Shown here one piece after another: positions 1-6,614 of a DNA stretch of 44,881 bases. The translations under genes and the position numbers were made by a program. Below the pieces are notes generated by a model. That model was not told the origin of the DNA. It worked only from the letters and a program-made list of their open reading frames with translations, and did no database searches. Every line of letters starts with the position of its first letter. Positions within the stretch are counted from its first letter, which is position 1. Source of the DNA: Eubacterium sp. (GTDB taxonomy: Bacteria > Bacillota > Clostridia > Lachnospirales > Lachnospiraceae); NCBI GenBank assembly GCA_017965495.1, contig JAGCPW010000022.1, positions 1 through 44,881 on the forward strand, given 5' to 3'.

Positions 1-540
1 CAGGTGGTTAACAACTACAGACTTTCATCTATGCTTTATGAGGCGGTGTACGATGCCAAAGCTTACGCCGAGAAGGGCATGAGCGCCAAAGAGATAAAAG
101 AAAAGCTAGAGGGCGAGAGCAAAAATTCGTTTATGGTTTTGACGGTGGATACGCTTAAGTATTTGAAAACAGGAGGAAGAGTATCTGCGTCAAAGGCATT
201 GGTAGCGAATCTTGCAAACATAAAACCTATTTTGATTTTGCACGAGGCAAAGATAGATGCTGTGAAAAAGGCTAGAGGCCTAAACATAGCAAAGAACAAG
301 TTGATTGCATATGTAAAAGACAAAGTTGAAGAACTTTACAGCGAGTATGCGCCAGAGAGAATCTCGATTGGAATAATCGATACATTTATAAATGATGATG
401 ACTCGAAGGATTTGCTAGAAAGAGTTAAGAAGGCTTTTCCTAACTTTAAGATAATGGCAAGGAAGTGCCCTTGTAGTATTGCCTGTCACGTGGGAGCGAA
501 TGCTCTAGCGGTGTCAGCTACAGTAATGGGAGAAAGATAG
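1..540 (+). CDS. DegV family fatty-acid-binding protein, 3' part (5' end outside window)
   Basis: The frame is open from base 1, so this is the C-terminal 179 residues of a protein normally near 280-290. The DegV signature is seen as LKYLKTGGRVSASKAL (about residue 53), and the C-terminal lobe ends in CHVGANALAVSATV, the position of the family's THxGxGALG-like segment. DegV proteins (FakB type) bind a fatty acid for phosphorylation by a FakA kinase; no kinase gene is visible here. Two cysteines (CPCSIAC) sit just before the final motif. The family call is firm; which fatty acid or ligand is bound cannot be read from the fragment. Confidence 0.88.
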   Translation, partial: QVVNNYRLSSMLYEAVYDAKAYAEKGMSAKEIKEKLEGESKNSFMVLTVDTLKYLKTGGRVSASKALVANLANIKPILILHEAKIDAVKKARGLNIAKNKLIAYVKDKVEELYSEYAPERISIGIIDTFINDDDSKDLLERVKKAFPNFKIMARKCPCSIACHVGANALAVSATVMGER

Positions 541-569
541 TCGCGAGAGGTTTAAGCGAAAAATTAGAG

Positions 570-1511
570 ATGAAACACAAAAGTTTGTCAAAGACGCCAG
601 TGATGATTCTAATAGCAATGTTTTGTTGCTTTTTGTGGGGATCGGCGTTTAGTTGCATCAAAATTGGATATAAAGCATTTGGAATATCTGGGAACGACAT
701 AGCTTCCCAGATTCTTTTTGCTGGAATTAGATTCACACTAGCTGGAATAATGGTAATAGCAGTAGAAAGCCTACGTCAAAGAAAGTTTGTAAGGCCAAGT
801 CATCCAAAGTATATTGCTGTTCAGTCTTTGTTCCAGACGGTGTTGCAGTACTTGTTTTTCTATGTGGGACTTGCTCACACTACAGGAGTCAAGTCATCCA
901 TCATAACAGGCGCTGGAACATTCTTTACAATCTTAATCTGTTCGCTGGGTTTCAAACAAGAAAAACTAACTACCAAAAAGATAGTGGGAAGTTTAGTCGG
1001 ATTTGCAGGACTGATAGTAGTAAACTTAACTGGAAGTGGACTAGACTTTGATATGAGTTTTCTGGGAGAAGGGTTTATATTTATAGCAGCTTTTTCAGGT
1101 GCCATAGCACAAGGCTATATAAAGAAGTTTTCAAAAGATGCTAGCGTGGTTATGCTTAGTGGATACCAATTCTTCTTTGGTGGAGTAGTAATGACGGTCG
1201 TTGGTATAATTGCAGGTGGTCATATAAATATACCAGCAGGAGACACATGGTTTGTGGTTAAGGCTGTGGCATTACTATTGTATATGGGATTTATTTCAGC
1301 AGCAGCTTACACACTTTGGGGAGTTCTTCTAAAGTATAACGATGTGTCAAAAGTTGCGACATGCAAATTTATGAATCCGATTTTTGGAGCGGTATTGTCA
1401 CTCATTATATTGAATGAGACAGACGTGATGGGATGGCAGATAACAGTTGCACTAGCTCTAGTTTGTTTGGGCATATTTATAGTAAACTATGAAAAAACAC
1501 ATAAAATATAA
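570..1511 (+). CDS. EamA/DMT-superfamily transporter
   Basis: This 313-residue protein has about ten hydrophobic segments in two similar halves, the usual length and layout of EamA (drug/metabolite transporter) exporters. The N-terminal half has the typical FLWGSAFSCIKIG opening and the second half repeats a helix pattern ending near VCLGIFIVNY. It lies 29 bp after the DegV stop and may be co-transcribed with it. The ribosome site is weak (TTAGAG just before the ATG). The stop codon is embedded in a strong hairpin terminator. Family membership is clear; the exported substrate is not predictable. Confidence 0.88.
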   Translation: MKHKSLSKTPVMILIAMFCCFLWGSAFSCIKIGYKAFGISGNDIASQILFAGIRFTLAGIMVIAVESLRQRKFVRPSHPKYIAVQSLFQTVLQYLFFYVGLAHTTGVKSSIITGAGTFFTILICSLGFKQEKLTTKKIVGSLVGFAGLIVVNLTGSGLDFDMSFLGEGFIFIAAFSGAIAQGYIKKFSKDASVVMLSGYQFFFGGVVMTVVGIIAGGHINIPAGDTWFVVKAVALLLYMGFISAAAYTLWGVLLKYNDVSKVATCKFMNPIFGAVLSLIILNETDVMGWQITVALALVCLGIFIVNYEKTHKI

Positions 1512-1547
1512 AATAAATCACAAATATATCTTGTGATTTATTTTATA
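1507..1547 (+). terminator. Hairpin terminator after the EamA gene
   Basis: A perfect 17-bp inverted repeat (1507-1523 and 1531-1547) with a 7-base loop overlaps the EamA stop codon. It is AT-rich, with T runs inside the right arm. The right arm also carries the -35 element of the next promoter. Confidence 0.7.
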
Positions 1548-1559
1548 TGGTAGTATAAT
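1531..1559 (+). promoter_or_regulatory. Promoter of the small-toxin mRNA
   Basis: TTGTGA (1531-1536) and a perfect TATAAT (1554-1559) are separated by 17 bp. The predicted RNA start is near 1566, directly at the ATGCGG repeat discussed for the antisense RNA. Confidence 0.75.
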
Positions 1560-1603
1560 TACTCCATGCGGCATCGTGTGCGACAGGCGGTTGGCCCTCA
1601 CTA

Positions 1604-1642
1604 GAGAGGGTGTAGCCCTCTCGACCATTAGGAAAGGAGGGT
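1604..1642 (+). promoter_or_regulatory. Leader hairpin near the toxin ribosome site
   Basis: GAGAGGG (1604-1610) and CCCTCTC (1616-1622) form a perfect 7-bp stem with a 5-base loop, a few bases before the ribosome site AAGGAGGG (about 1635-1642). The purine-rich ribosome site is also partly complementary to the CCCTCTC arm and to GGCCCTC at 1594-1600, so alternative pairings that hide the ribosome site are possible. In Fst-type toxin mRNAs a 5' structure limits translation in this way; the parallel is an inference. Confidence 0.5.
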
Positions 1643-1649
1643 GGTAGTT

Positions 1650-1754
1650 ATGGAAGTAATTAGCGTCATAACTCTGTGTATAACCTGTGGAGTCATAGGT
1701 TATCATCTGGGGAAAGATGTGAAAGACTTAAATAATAAAAACAATCGCCAGTAG
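1650..1754 (+). CDS. 34-residue hydrophobic peptide, probable type I toxin
   Basis: The ATG at 1650 follows AAGGAGG with a 9-base spacer. The peptide starts MEVISVITLCITCGVIGYHL and ends in a charged polar tail (KDVKDLNNKNNRQ). This single membrane-spanning segment plus charged C-terminus is the general design of Fst/Ldr and related small membrane toxins. Its stop codon lies in the loop of a strong bidirectional terminator. It has its own promoter, and an opposing promoter at 1821-1849 would make an antisense RNA. It is not a degraded longer gene, since promoter, ribosome site, frame and terminator are all intact. Toxicity is inferred from architecture only. Confidence 0.68.
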   Translation: MEVISVITLCITCGVIGYHLGKDVKDLNNKNNRQ

Positions 1755-1814
1755 CCTGGCGATTGTTTCTAACTAACAATTAGAGCCAACCGTCTATGCG
1801 GTGTCGCTCTTTAT
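1736..1814 (-). ncRNA. Predicted antisense (antitoxin-type) RNA of the small-toxin locus
   Basis: From the promoter at 1821-1849 a transcript of about 75-80 bases would start near 1814 and stop at the terminator shared with the toxin mRNA (1739-1768), where its own strand reads a T-rich tail. Its 5' region carries the complement of ATGCGGtgTCG (1796-1806). The toxin mRNA 5' end carries ATGCGGcaTCG (1566-1576). The two RNAs could therefore pair both at the 5' repeats and through the overlapping terminator arms, the same geometry as RNA I/RNA II of Fst/par systems. Confidence 0.62.
1739..1768 (+). terminator. Bidirectional terminator shared by toxin mRNA and antisense RNA
   Basis: A perfect 13-bp stem (1739-1751 and 1756-1768) has a 4-base loop that contains the toxin stop codon. 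T-rich or A-rich flanks on both sides suit termination in either direction. Confidence 0.85.
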
Positions 1815-1820
1815 GAATAT

Positions 1821-1849
1821 AAAATAGCATAGTTTTTACATTAATGCAA
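1821..1849 (-). promoter_or_regulatory. Promoter of the antisense RNA
   Basis: On the minus strand, TTGCAT (complement of 1844-1849) and TATTTT (complement of 1821-1826) are separated by 17 bp. The promoter points toward the toxin gene, and its predicted start near 1814 fits an antisense RNA of roughly 75-80 bases. Confidence 0.62.
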
Positions 1850-1886
1850 TATACAATATATGATGCTTGAAAAATACCATTATGTA

Positions 1887-1941
1887 AACCAAAAGGATTG
1901 TTTTATAGAACATTAAAAATCTATAAAACAACCCTTTTTTT
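1887..1941 (+). terminator. Hairpin with T run upstream of the glycolipid operon
   Basis: GG-TTGTTTTATAG and CTATAAAACAA-CC arms flank a loop of about 12 bases and are followed by eight T residues (to about 1942). The hairpin separates the toxin locus from the next operon. No gene reads directly into it, so it may stop read-through or end an undetected small RNA starting in 1850-1890. Confidence 0.6.
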
Positions 1942-1956
1942 TAGGTCTTTATATGA

Positions 1957-1962
1957 TATAAT
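1957..1962 (+). promoter_or_regulatory. Probable -10 box of the acyltransferase/GT8 operon
   Basis: A perfect TATAAT lies 95 bp before the first gene of the operon. No good -35 is visible, because the expected position falls in the T run of the preceding terminator. Confidence 0.4.
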
Positions 1963-1982
1963 AGGGCGGGTTTGAAAAAGGG

Positions 1983-2010
1983 GGAACTAGAGCAATCTAG
2001 TTTCTTTTTG
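1983..2010 (+). terminator. Possible attenuator hairpin in the operon leader
   Basis: An 8-bp stem (1983-1990 and 1997-2004, one G-U pair) with a 6-base loop is followed by TTTTTG. It lies between the -10 box and the first gene, where a weak terminator could limit read-through. No alternative antiterminator was identified. Confidence 0.35.
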
Positions 2011-2057
2011 TAAGAAGAAAAGGCAATAATTTTAACCGCTAAACAAGTGGCGAGAAA

Positions 2058-2855
2058 ATGCCTAATCAAAAGAATATGAAAGAATTTACACCAGAAATTA
2101 AATACTATAAATCCTTTGAAGATGACTTTGTAGAGAGTATGGATCAGGATTACAAACTGAAAGAGAACTACAAGTGGATTCATACAAATCCGATTTACAG
2201 ATTCTTTTCGTGGGTTATCTATGGCATTGCGTGGTTTATCATTCGATTTGCATTTCCGATAGCTTACGGAGTGAAGGTTAAGAATAAGGAAGTGCTAAAG
2301 CCGTACAAGAAAATGGGTTACTTTTTCTTCGGCAATCACACGCAGATGATAGGAGATGTGTTTAAGGCTCCGTACGTAGCAAAGAGCAAGCGAGTTTACG
2401 TGATAGCAGCTCCTGCTAACTTGGGAGTGCCAGTTATTGGGAAGATTTTGACATCGCTTGGTGCCATTACAATTCCTACGGACTTCGAGCACATGAAAGA
2501 TTTTACAAAAGCTATTCACACAAGGATTGAGCAGAAACACTGCGTTAGTATTTATCCGGAGGCGCATCTTTGGCCATACTACACTGGCATTAGGCCTTTC
2601 CCGGAGACGAGTTTTAAGTTTGTGGTAACCGAGAACGTGCCGGCGTTTTGCATCACCACCACATATCAGAAGAGAAAGTTTCGCAAGAAACCGAGAGTGA
2701 CTCTGTTTGTGGATGGACCGTTTTGGCCGGACAAGACTTTGGCTAGACAAGATAGAGCAAAGAAACTTCACGACGAGATTTACGAGACTATGAAAGAGCG
2801 AAGTAAAGAAAGCACATACGATTATGTGATATACAAAAAGTCAGAAGACGAATAA
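2058..2855 (+). CDS. Lysophospholipid (1-acylglycerol-phosphate type) acyltransferase
   Basis: A 265-residue PlsC-superfamily protein. Two membrane-leaning segments precede the catalytic block NHTQMIGDVFKAP (about residues 92-104). The second block is IYPEAHLWPYYTGIRPFPE. The His and Asp are separated by five residues (HTQMIGD), not the four of textbook HX4D; a GNHTQ..GD variant is, from memory, found in Firmicutes relatives. It acylates a glycerol-phosphate or glycolipid acceptor at the membrane. It is the first of four closely spaced genes with two GT8 enzymes and a second acyltransferase. The ribosome site is weak (GGCGAG). Confidence 0.85.
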   Translation: MPNQKNMKEFTPEIKYYKSFEDDFVESMDQDYKLKENYKWIHTNPIYRFFSWVIYGIAWFIIRFAFPIAYGVKVKNKEVLKPYKKMGYFFFGNHTQMIGDVFKAPYVAKSKRVYVIAAPANLGVPVIGKILTSLGAITIPTDFEHMKDFTKAIHTRIEQKHCVSIYPEAHLWPYYTGIRPFPETSFKFVVTENVPAFCITTTYQKRKFRKKPRVTLFVDGPFWPDKTLARQDRAKKLHDEIYETMKERSKESTYDYVIYKKSEDE

Positions 2856-2888
2856 GTGACATTTATTTAGACGAATAAGTGACTTCGT
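2847..2888 (+). repeat. Direct repeat covering the stop codon of the first acyltransferase
   Basis: GACGAATAAGTGAC occurs twice, 23 bp apart; the TAA stop lies within the first copy. Similar short repeats follow the next two genes (ACTATAAATCACA twice at about 3744-3776; ACACAAAAAATCTA twice at about 4788-4824). Confidence 0.7.
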
Positions 2889-2906
2889 CAAAGACAAAGA
2901 GGGAAT

Positions 2907-3749
2907 ATGGAAAAGCAAGTTAACCTACTTTACTGCGGAGACGAAAATATCGAAAAAGGTTTGATAATCTCAATCATTTCCATAGTGAAGCACTACAAGG
3001 GAAAACTAAATATTATTGTTTTGACGGCGAGCCTTGAGACTGTGCACAGAAGATACAACACTGTGAACGAAGACACCATCAAAGTTTTGGACTTTTACAT
3101 CAAGCAGGTGAATCCAGAAAGCAGTATCAAGCTGATAGACGTGAGTGCAAACTTTGATAAGTTCATTCCGGAATCAAACTTAGATACAAGGTTCACACCG
3201 ATGTGCATGCTTAGACTATTTGCTGATCAGATTGATGATATGCCAGATAAAATTTTGTATTTGGATAACGACACAATAGCCGACAAAGACGTAAGCGAAC
3301 TCTTTGACGAGGATGTGGAAGATTACGAGTTTGCAGGAGTGCTCGATCACTACGGCAGTTGGTTCTTCCGCGACAAAGTTACAAGAAGAGATTACCTAAA
3401 CTCTGGCGTTTTACTTTTCAATATGAAAAAGGTGAAAGAGACTGGCTTGTTTGAGCAGTGCAGAGAGAAGTGCAGAAACCAAAGAATGTTTATGCCAGAC
3501 CAAACTGCGCTAAACAAACTAGCAACAGCCAAGAAATCTTTGCCTCGCAAATACAACGAGCAAAAGAAGAATAGAAAAGATACAGTGATTAGACATTTCA
3601 CAACGGGCTTTAGGTTCTTCCCTTGGGTTAGAACGATTACAGTTAAGCCGTGGGATATAAAGAGAATGCACAAAGTTTTGAAACTATATAAGTACGACGG
3701 AATCTTAAAAGAATATAGAGCAATGTATAAATCAATCAAGAAACTATAA
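2907..3749 (+). CDS. GT8-family glycosyltransferase (first of two)
   Basis: This 280-residue protein has the GT-A nucleotide-sugar fold signature of family 8: an early LYCGDENIEKGLIISIISIV stretch, the metal-binding DxD motif in ILYLDNDTIADKDVSELF (about residues 118-135), then YLNSGVLLFNMKK and a C-terminal IRHFTTG...KPWD. Family 8 enzymes are retaining transferases using UDP-sugars. The gene follows AAAGAGGGAATATG. A 14-base direct repeat covering the previous stop codon fills most of the gap before it. A role in glycolipid head-group synthesis is inferred from the flanking acyltransferases. Confidence 0.88.
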   Translation: MEKQVNLLYCGDENIEKGLIISIISIVKHYKGKLNIIVLTASLETVHRRYNTVNEDTIKVLDFYIKQVNPESSIKLIDVSANFDKFIPESNLDTRFTPMCMLRLFADQIDDMPDKILYLDNDTIADKDVSELFDEDVEDYEFAGVLDHYGSWFFRDKVTRRDYLNSGVLLFNMKKVKETGLFEQCREKCRNQRMFMPDQTALNKLATAKKSLPRKYNEQKKNRKDTVIRHFTTGFRFFPWVRTITVKPWDIKRMHKVLKLYKYDGILKEYRAMYKSIKKL

Positions 3750-3828
3750 ATCACACAAATCAAAACTATAAATCACAAAATAAAAACAAATAAATCATAT
3801 AAATAATTATAAAAAAGAGGGCAGAAAA

Positions 3829-4785
3829 ATGGAAAAGACACTAATACCAATATTTTTTACAATTGACGACGGCTATGCGCCATATTTGGGAGTGGCTATC
3901 AAGTCACTTATCGAAAACGCATCAAAGGATTATCGCTACAGAATCCATATCATCCAGGAGGGGCTAACTGACAAGTACAAAGGCTACCTTGCGGATATGG
4001 CAACAGAGGATTGCGAAATCGAGTTTTGCGAGATGAGAAGAGAACTTGATATCGGAAGTGATTTTGACGGACACAAGCTTCGTGCGGATTACTTCACACT
4101 AACAATTTACTACAGACTATTTATCCCAGAGATGTTCCCAGAGTACGACAAAGTAATCTACATCGACAGTGACGTGGTAGTGCCTGGCGATATCTCGGAA
4201 CTATATAATGAAGAATTGGGTGACAACCTAGTGGGAGCTTGCACAGATACATCAATCTTGCACATCCCACCATTGGTTGAGTACACAAGAGACGCTGTGG
4301 GCATGAAGCCTGGCGAGTATTGTAACTCAGGAATTCTTTTGATGAATGCTAAAAAGATGAGAGAAGTGAGGATGGACGAGCACTTCCTAGCGCTTCTAAA
4401 TAAGTATCAGTTTGACACTGTGGCACCGGATCAAGATTACTTGAATGCGATGTGCAACGGACAGATTAAACATTTGTCGGACAGATACGATGTGATGCCG
4501 GTGGAAGATGCCGAAGATAAAGAAGACATTGTTATCATCCATTACAACCTATTCTCAAAACCTTGGTTGTTTGATAACATTCAGTATGGAGACATTTTCT
4601 GGGAGTATGCGAAGAAGACTGAGTTCTACGAAGACTTGAAAGAGATAAAGAACACATACACAGAAGAGCAGAAGGCGCACGATATGGCGAGCATGGAAAA
4701 CCTTGTGACACGTGCAACTATGATAACAGGACAAGACAAGACATTTAAAAAAGTCCAAGACGAAGAGGGCGTAGTAAGACTATAA
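3829..4785 (+). CDS. GT8-family glycosyltransferase (second of two)
   Basis: A 318-residue family 8 transferase: FFTIDDGYAPYLGVAIKSL at the start, the DxD motif in VIYIDSDVVVPGDISELY (about residues 108-125), EYCNSGILLMNAKKM, DQDYLNAMCNG and IIHYNLFSKPW near the end. It is longer than the preceding GT8 at the C-terminus (a charged tail after residue 265). The ribosome site is AGAGGG. Two successive GT8 genes suggest that two sugars are added, or that different acceptors are used. Confidence 0.9.
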   Translation: MEKTLIPIFFTIDDGYAPYLGVAIKSLIENASKDYRYRIHIIQEGLTDKYKGYLADMATEDCEIEFCEMRRELDIGSDFDGHKLRADYFTLTIYYRLFIPEMFPEYDKVIYIDSDVVVPGDISELYNEELGDNLVGACTDTSILHIPPLVEYTRDAVGMKPGEYCNSGILLMNAKKMREVRMDEHFLALLNKYQFDTVAPDQDYLNAMCNGQIKHLSDRYDVMPVEDAEDKEDIVIIHYNLFSKPWLFDNIQYGDIFWEYAKKTEFYEDLKEIKNTYTEEQKAHDMASMENLVTRATMITGQDKTFKKVQDEEGVVRL

Positions 4786-4851
4786 GTCACACAAAAAATC
4801 TATAGACACAACACAAAAAATCTACAAACGCCACACAAATGAGGGAATCAA

Positions 4852-5772
4852 ATGATAATTCTCGACGACGTAAGAGATGAAGTAATTGAAAATATAAAGC
4901 AAGCTATAAAGGACGAAGATTGGTACGCCAAAGTTGAGGTTAACGATCCTGTGCTTACAATGAACGAGCGAGATGACCTACTTAAAAAAGTAATGAAGCG
5001 CAGACACACTCCAAAGTATCTTTTCAACAGACGCATGGCTAGATACATGGCGAACATGGCGTCACGTATGGTCAACATCAGCACTCACATAGAGGGCATT
5101 GAAAAGGTGAAGCGTTTGAAGGGCGGAGCAATCATTACGAGTAACCACTTCAGTCCTGTGGAAAATGCAATCGTTAGATACATGATTCTAAAGGCTGGCA
5201 AAAAGCACCTTAACATCGTAAGCCAAGAGACGAACCTTGCGATGGAAGGAATGCTCGGATATTTGATGAACTATGCAGACATCATTCCGATTAGCAACAG
5301 CCGAAACTACATGACAAAGTTCTTCGAGCCACAGCTAAAAGAGATGATGGCAAACAAAGAGTTTATCCTAATCTATCCGGAGCAGGAGATGTGGTTTAAC
5401 TACAGAAAGCCGCGTCCGCCAAAGAGAGGACCTTTCTACTATGCATCAAAACTTGGGGTTCCAGTGATTAGTTGTTTTGTGGAATTGATTGACACAAAGA
5501 AAAAAATGGCAGAGGATTATGTCGATGTCAGATATAAGATAAGCGTGCTTGATGTGATGCTTCCTGATCCAAACAAGTCGGTCAGAGAAAACAGCATCTA
5601 CATGCGAGACAGAGATTACGCATTAAAAAAGCAGGCTTACGAAAAAGCCTACGGCAAAGAACTGACATATGATTTTGATGTGAGCGATATAGCCGGCTGG
5701 AGACCAGAAGGTGTAGATGAAACACCAAAGCAAGAAGAGCAAGCAGCAGAGCAGACAGCAGAGCAAGAATAA
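4852..5772 (+). CDS. PlsC-superfamily acyltransferase (second of the operon)
   Basis: A 306-residue acyltransferase-like protein. The catalytic block reads SNHFSPVENAIVRY (about residue 99), so the His is followed at the usual distance by Glu where Asp is expected (HX4E). The acceptor-binding block IYPEQEMWFNYRKPRPPKRG is intact. There is no clear membrane helix. The C-terminus is Glu/Gln/Ala-rich, with an EQ-rich low-complexity tail. GAGGGAATCAAATG gives the start. It closes the acyltransferase-GT8-GT8-acyltransferase operon and is followed by a strong terminator. The His/Glu variant may still be active; this is not decidable from sequence. Confidence 0.83.
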   Translation: MIILDDVRDEVIENIKQAIKDEDWYAKVEVNDPVLTMNERDDLLKKVMKRRHTPKYLFNRRMARYMANMASRMVNISTHIEGIEKVKRLKGGAIITSNHFSPVENAIVRYMILKAGKKHLNIVSQETNLAMEGMLGYLMNYADIIPISNSRNYMTKFFEPQLKEMMANKEFILIYPEQEMWFNYRKPRPPKRGPFYYASKLGVPVISCFVELIDTKKKMAEDYVDVRYKISVLDVMLPDPNKSVRENSIYMRDRDYALKKQAYEKAYGKELTYDFDVSDIAGWRPEGVDETPKQEEQAAEQTAEQE

Positions 5773-5792
5773 CAATTATAAATAAACATAAA

Positions 5793-5833
5793 AAAAGAAA
5801 TGCACTTGGGGTTAACCAAGTGCATTTCTTTTG
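5793..5833 (+). terminator. Terminator of the glycolipid operon
   Basis: A perfect 17-bp stem (5793-5809 and 5816-5832) with a 6-base loop and terminal T residues, 20 bp after the acyltransferase stop. Confidence 0.88.
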
Positions 5834-5970
5834 TGTGAGGAAGTTAGGTTTTATTTCGAAAACCTTTGTACCTTTATTATATATAAATGCAAGAAAAGTA
5901 AAAGTGCTCATTTTTTTGAAAATATTGCATATTTTATTTGTTAAAAAAATAGCAGAATAGCATAAAAAAA

Positions 5971-5998
5971 GACTCAGGCGATTCATTTCGCCTGAGTC
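5971..5998 (-). terminator. Terminator of mscL
   Basis: An 11-bp stem (5971-5981 and 5988-5998) with a 6-base loop is followed on the minus strand by seven T residues, 12 bp after the mscL stop. The 5834-5970 stretch between this and the previous terminator holds no gene that could be supported. Confidence 0.87.
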
Positions 5999-6009
5999 GT
6001 AACTGCCTT

Positions 6010-6387
6010 TTACTGAACGTCTGATGTACAGTTCGGACACTTAGTAGCTTCGATGTCAATCTCTGATTTACAGTGAGGACAAACCTTAGTAGTAACTTCT
6101 TCATCTTTTCTGCGAAGCTTGTTCATAGCTTTAACCATTAGGAAAATGATAAACGCCATAATGATGAAGTTAAGCACTGCTGAAACAAAAGTTCCCCATT
6201 TAATCTGAGTGTGTGGGATAACCCATTTGTCGAAGTTAAGGCTTCCCGTAAACATTGCAACGAATGGCATGATAATGTTATCAACTAATGAAGTAACAAC
6301 ATCTTTAAAAGCGCCACCAATGATTACACCAACTGCCAAGTCCATCATATTACCCTTAAGGGCAAACTCTTTGAATTCTTTTAACAT
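6010..6387 (-). CDS. mscL: Large-conductance mechanosensitive channel with C-terminal zinc ribbon
   Basis: A 125-residue MscL: the N-terminal amphipathic segment MLKEFKEFALKGNMMDLAVG, pore helix VGVIIGGAFKDVVTSLV, a periplasmic-type loop and second helix around residues 68-88 are all present. It opens under membrane tension to release solutes during hypo-osmotic shock. Instead of the usual charged cytoplasmic helix alone, the tail adds CPHC...CPNC (about residues 102-119), a four-cysteine zinc-ribbon knuckle. The gene has its own promoter, the ribosome site AAAGGAG and a terminator, so it is monocistronic. Confidence 0.95.
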   Translation of the reverse strand: MLKEFKEFALKGNMMDLAVGVIIGGAFKDVVTSLVDNIIMPFVAMFTGSLNFDKWVIPHTQIKWGTFVSAVLNFIIMAFIIFLMVKAMNKLRRKDEEVTTKVCPHCKSEIDIEATKCPNCTSDVQ

Positions 6388-6431
6388 AGTTAAATCTCCT
6401 TTATTTTTTTCGTACTTATAACGCTAATAAT

Positions 6432-6461
6432 ATTATACATATATTTATCAAAAAATGACAA
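6432..6461 (-). promoter_or_regulatory. mscL promoter
   Basis: On the minus strand TTGTCA (complement of 6456-6461) and TATAAT (complement of 6432-6437) are 18 bp apart, about 45 bp before the mscL start. Confidence 0.72.
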
Positions 6462-6516
6462 GAGAATTCACTAAAAAACACCCCCTAAAACACATAAAAT
6501 AAAAAGCCTAAAAACA

Positions 6517-6544
6517 TTGCTAAAAACCCAATAAGTTGTATAAT
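6517..6544 (+). promoter_or_regulatory. trkA-trkH promoter
   Basis: TTGCTA (6517-6522) and TATAAT (6539-6544) have a 16-bp spacer. The transcript would start near 6551 and carry a leader of about 60 bases with a short open frame. Confidence 0.65.
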
Positions 6545-6577
6545 AATAGAGCGAAAATAATACTTGTTTTAGGAGGC

Positions 6578-6613
6578 ATGCGTAGCCTATTTTCAACTGG
6601 CGCGCGAGATTAA
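6578..6613 (+). CDS. 11-codon leader frame directly before trkA
   Basis: ATG at 6578 opens a frame encoding MRSLFSTGARD, whose TAA (6611-6613) ends one base before the trkA ATG. A perfect AGGAGG (6571-6576) lies only 1 base before this ATG and 38 bases before the trkA ATG, which has no ribosome site of its own. This could be a leader peptide giving translational coupling to trkA, or the ribosome site may reach the trkA start through RNA folding. The 1-base spacing argues against efficient initiation at the short frame. Confidence 0.35.
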   Translation: MRSLFSTGARD

Positions 6614-6614
6614 T

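Noticed and set aside
2295..2771. 158-codon minus-strand frame inside the first acyltransferase
   Set aside because: It is a shadow of the acyltransferase, whose catalytic motifs are on the plus strand; there is no ribosome site or independent promoter.
5834..5970. Small gene or RNA between the two facing terminators
   Set aside because: No ribosome site with a sensible frame and no promoter pair was found; the stretch is AT-rich spacer.
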